Part shown: positions 38,780 to 39,780 of the stretch, piece after piece
Layout: every line of letters starts with the position of its first letter
Position numbering within the stretch: position 1 is the first letter of the stretch
IMG/VR virus record: IMGVR_UViG_3300046522_000272
Coordinates: 1-39,780 of that record
Length of the DNA stretch: 39,780 bases
Origin: a virus
Reading direction: 5' to 3' (one strand)
Program-made: the position numbers and the translations under genes
The notes under the pieces: generated by a model
Told to the model about the DNA's origin: nothing
Databases searched by the model: none
Seen by the model: the letters and a program-made list of their open reading frames with translations, nothing else

Positions 38780-38847
38780 GCCGACATCATGCCGTTGACG
38801 CACGGTATGCCGGTGACGTTGATCAAACTTCAATTCGATCCTTGATA

Positions 38848-38867
38848 TACTGTACACATATACAGTA
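38848..38867. promoter_or_regulatory. Perfect LexA (SOS) box
   Basis: TACTGTACACATATACAGTA contains the consensus CTGT-N8-ACAG with extended TA flanks on both sides. It overlaps a -10-like TATACT at 38846-38851 and lies 13 bp before the imuA ATG. LexA should repress imuA until DNA damage. The box is symmetric, so it may also control the divergent small gene. Confidence 0.92.
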
Positions 38868-38880
38868 TTGCAGGACGACA

Positions 38881-39615
38881 ATGACCGCCCTTCCCGACCC
38901 CGAAGCACTTCATCCGTCGCTGTGGCGCGCCTCTCAGCTCGCTCGCAGCCAGACGCGCTGCATCGACACTGGGTTTCCCAGCCTGTCAAACCAGCTGCCG
39001 GGCGGCGGATGGCCGGTGAGCACGATGGTTGACCTGCTGCTGAAGCAGAACGGGATCGGAGAAATGCGGCTGCTCGCGCCTGCGCTGCGCACGGTGGCTG
39101 AGCGCCGCGTCGTGCTGCTGCAGCCGCCGCACGCGCCGCAGGCGCTCGCCCTGGCCGCGCTGGGTCTGCCGCCGGCGTCCGTGATCTGGCTCCGCGCCGA
39201 GCGCACTGGCGACATGATGTGGGCGGCCGAACAGGTGCTGCGCAGCGGGAGCTGTGGCGCGCTCCTGTTCTGGCCGGATCAAGTCGGATCGGGCAGCGCG
39301 CGGTACCGGCCTGTGAGGTCGGACAACCTGCGCCGCCTGCACCTGGCCGCCCAGGCCGGCGAGACACTGTTCTTCATGATGCGCCCGCTGGCTTCCGCGA
39401 CGGACCCGTCGCCCGCGCCGCTACGCCTGAGTCTGGAGCCGACCAGTGGAGGGATCAACGTCGGGTTCGTGAAGCGGCAGGGCCCCGTGCGCGACGAGCC
39501 GTTGTTCTTGCCGATGCAGATCGGGCACGTCCGGCCTGCTCAGCCGCGGCGCGACGTGGTGCCAGAACGAGCGGTTTACAGTGCGGCGCAGGTGGCCGCG
39601 ATGGCGAATGCCTGA
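38881..39615 (+). CDS. imuA: ImuA, SOS mutagenesis RecA/SulA-like protein
   Basis: 244 aa. The ImuA pattern is clear: PEALHPSLWRASQLAR, IDTGFPSLSNQLPGGGWPVS, IGEMRLLAPALR, ASVIWLRAERTGDMMWAAEQ, VLRSGSCGALLFWPDQ, LRRLHLAAQAGETLFFMMRP and LRLSLEPTSGGINVGFVKRQ. It has a RecA-like fold without a Walker GKT. In hosts ImuA works with ImuB and DnaE2 in error-prone lesion bypass; neither partner gene is here. AGGA lies 6 nt before the ATG at 38881, and a perfect LexA box precedes it. It ends 65 bp before the att core, so it would sit at one end of the prophage as cargo. Confidence 0.92.
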   Translation: MTALPDPEALHPSLWRASQLARSQTRCIDTGFPSLSNQLPGGGWPVSTMVDLLLKQNGIGEMRLLAPALRTVAERRVVLLQPPHAPQALALAALGLPPASVIWLRAERTGDMMWAAEQVLRSGSCGALLFWPDQVGSGSARYRPVRSDNLRRLHLAAQAGETLFFMMRPLASATDPSPAPLRLSLEPTSGGINVGFVKRQGPVRDEPLFLPMQIGHVRPAQPRRDVVPERAVYSAAQVAAMANA

Positions 39616-39653
39616 CGGTGGAATGGCGGCTTTTTGCCAACATGCCGCCTGAA

Positions 39654-39780
39654 ACCCGCATGGCTGCTCAAATTCCGCAGGTTCGATTCCCTCCGCCTCC
39701 ACCAGTACACTGTTTTAAATCAAGTACTTAGGTGCTTGAAGCTGTCGCCAAATGGGATGAAATGGTGCTGTTCTGGCACC
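39654..39780. repeat. Terminal direct repeat, right copy
   Basis: Exact copy of bases 1-127. It begins 38 bases after the imuA stop codon and carries the second copy of the attachment core at 39680-39704. See the left copy for the interpretation as a circular closure. Confidence 0.95.

Noticed and set aside
1-39780. A CRISPR array or insertion sequence
   Set aside because: No regularly spaced repeats with spacers and no transposase or IS-type inverted repeats were seen; the only tandem repeats are coding or iteron-like.

Overview
The window is the complete genome of a temperate, short-tailed (P22-like, podovirus-type) bacteriophage. The first 127 bases are repeated exactly as the last 127, so the molecule closes into a circle of 39,653 bp. 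The high GC, the 3'-end tRNA/tmRNA sequence at the attachment site and the protein types (N4-gp56-type coat, YqaJ/RecT recombination pair, ImuA, YdaU-type replication protein) point to a host in the Betaproteobacteria, probably Burkholderiales. The host is inferred from style only.

Layout. (1) 1-153: attP, with a core identical to the last bases of a host tRNA or tmRNA, plus inverted repeats. (2) 154-9760, leftward early operon from a good promoter (TTGACA-17-TAAAGT): integrase, excisionase, a DUF551-like/C5-cytosine methyltransferase fusion, a DEDDh exonuclease, YqaJ exonuclease, RecT and many small unknown genes, mostly with stop/start overlaps. (3) 9733-11977, immunity region: an S24-type cleavable repressor, a YdaS/Cro-like regulator and four related 18-bp operators, two at each divergent control region. 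Downstream of the repressor lie a lipoprotein, a second exported protein and a small gene, all candidate lysogeny-expressed cargo. (4) 12105-17660, rightward early operon: an RHH-like protein, a Dam-like adenine methyltransferase, a DUF1376/YdaU replication protein with iteron-like repeats inside it, a Gp49-family protein, RusA and, last, a Q/ArpU-like late regulator starting at TTG. (5) 17661-17894: late promoter followed at once by two tandem terminators, the arrangement expected of antitermination control. (6) 17895-36985, virion genes: five structural-looking genes, small and large terminase, portal, scaffold, coat, gp4- and gp10-like tail factors, a tail-needle-position protein, a cupin protein, three ejection-protein-like genes and a beta-helix tailspike. 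The order from coat to tailspike matches P22. (7) 37023-38373, lysis: holin, GH73/FlgJ-type endolysin, Rz and a completely nested Rz1. (8) 38370-39615, right end: small genes and an SOS-controlled imuA next to attP.

How it works together. In the lysogen the repressor would hold the leftward and cro-side promoters through the shared operators. DNA damage would self-cleave the repressor and at the same time derepress imuA through a perfect LexA box. The early operons supply recombination, methylation and replication; the Q-like protein then lets RNA polymerase pass the tandem terminators into the virion and lysis genes.

Most notable points: the orphan, LexA-boxed imuA with a possible divergent partner; apparently leaderless cro and repressor transcripts; iteron-like repeats inside the replication gene; the methyltransferase fusion; and the candidate lysogenic conversion genes.
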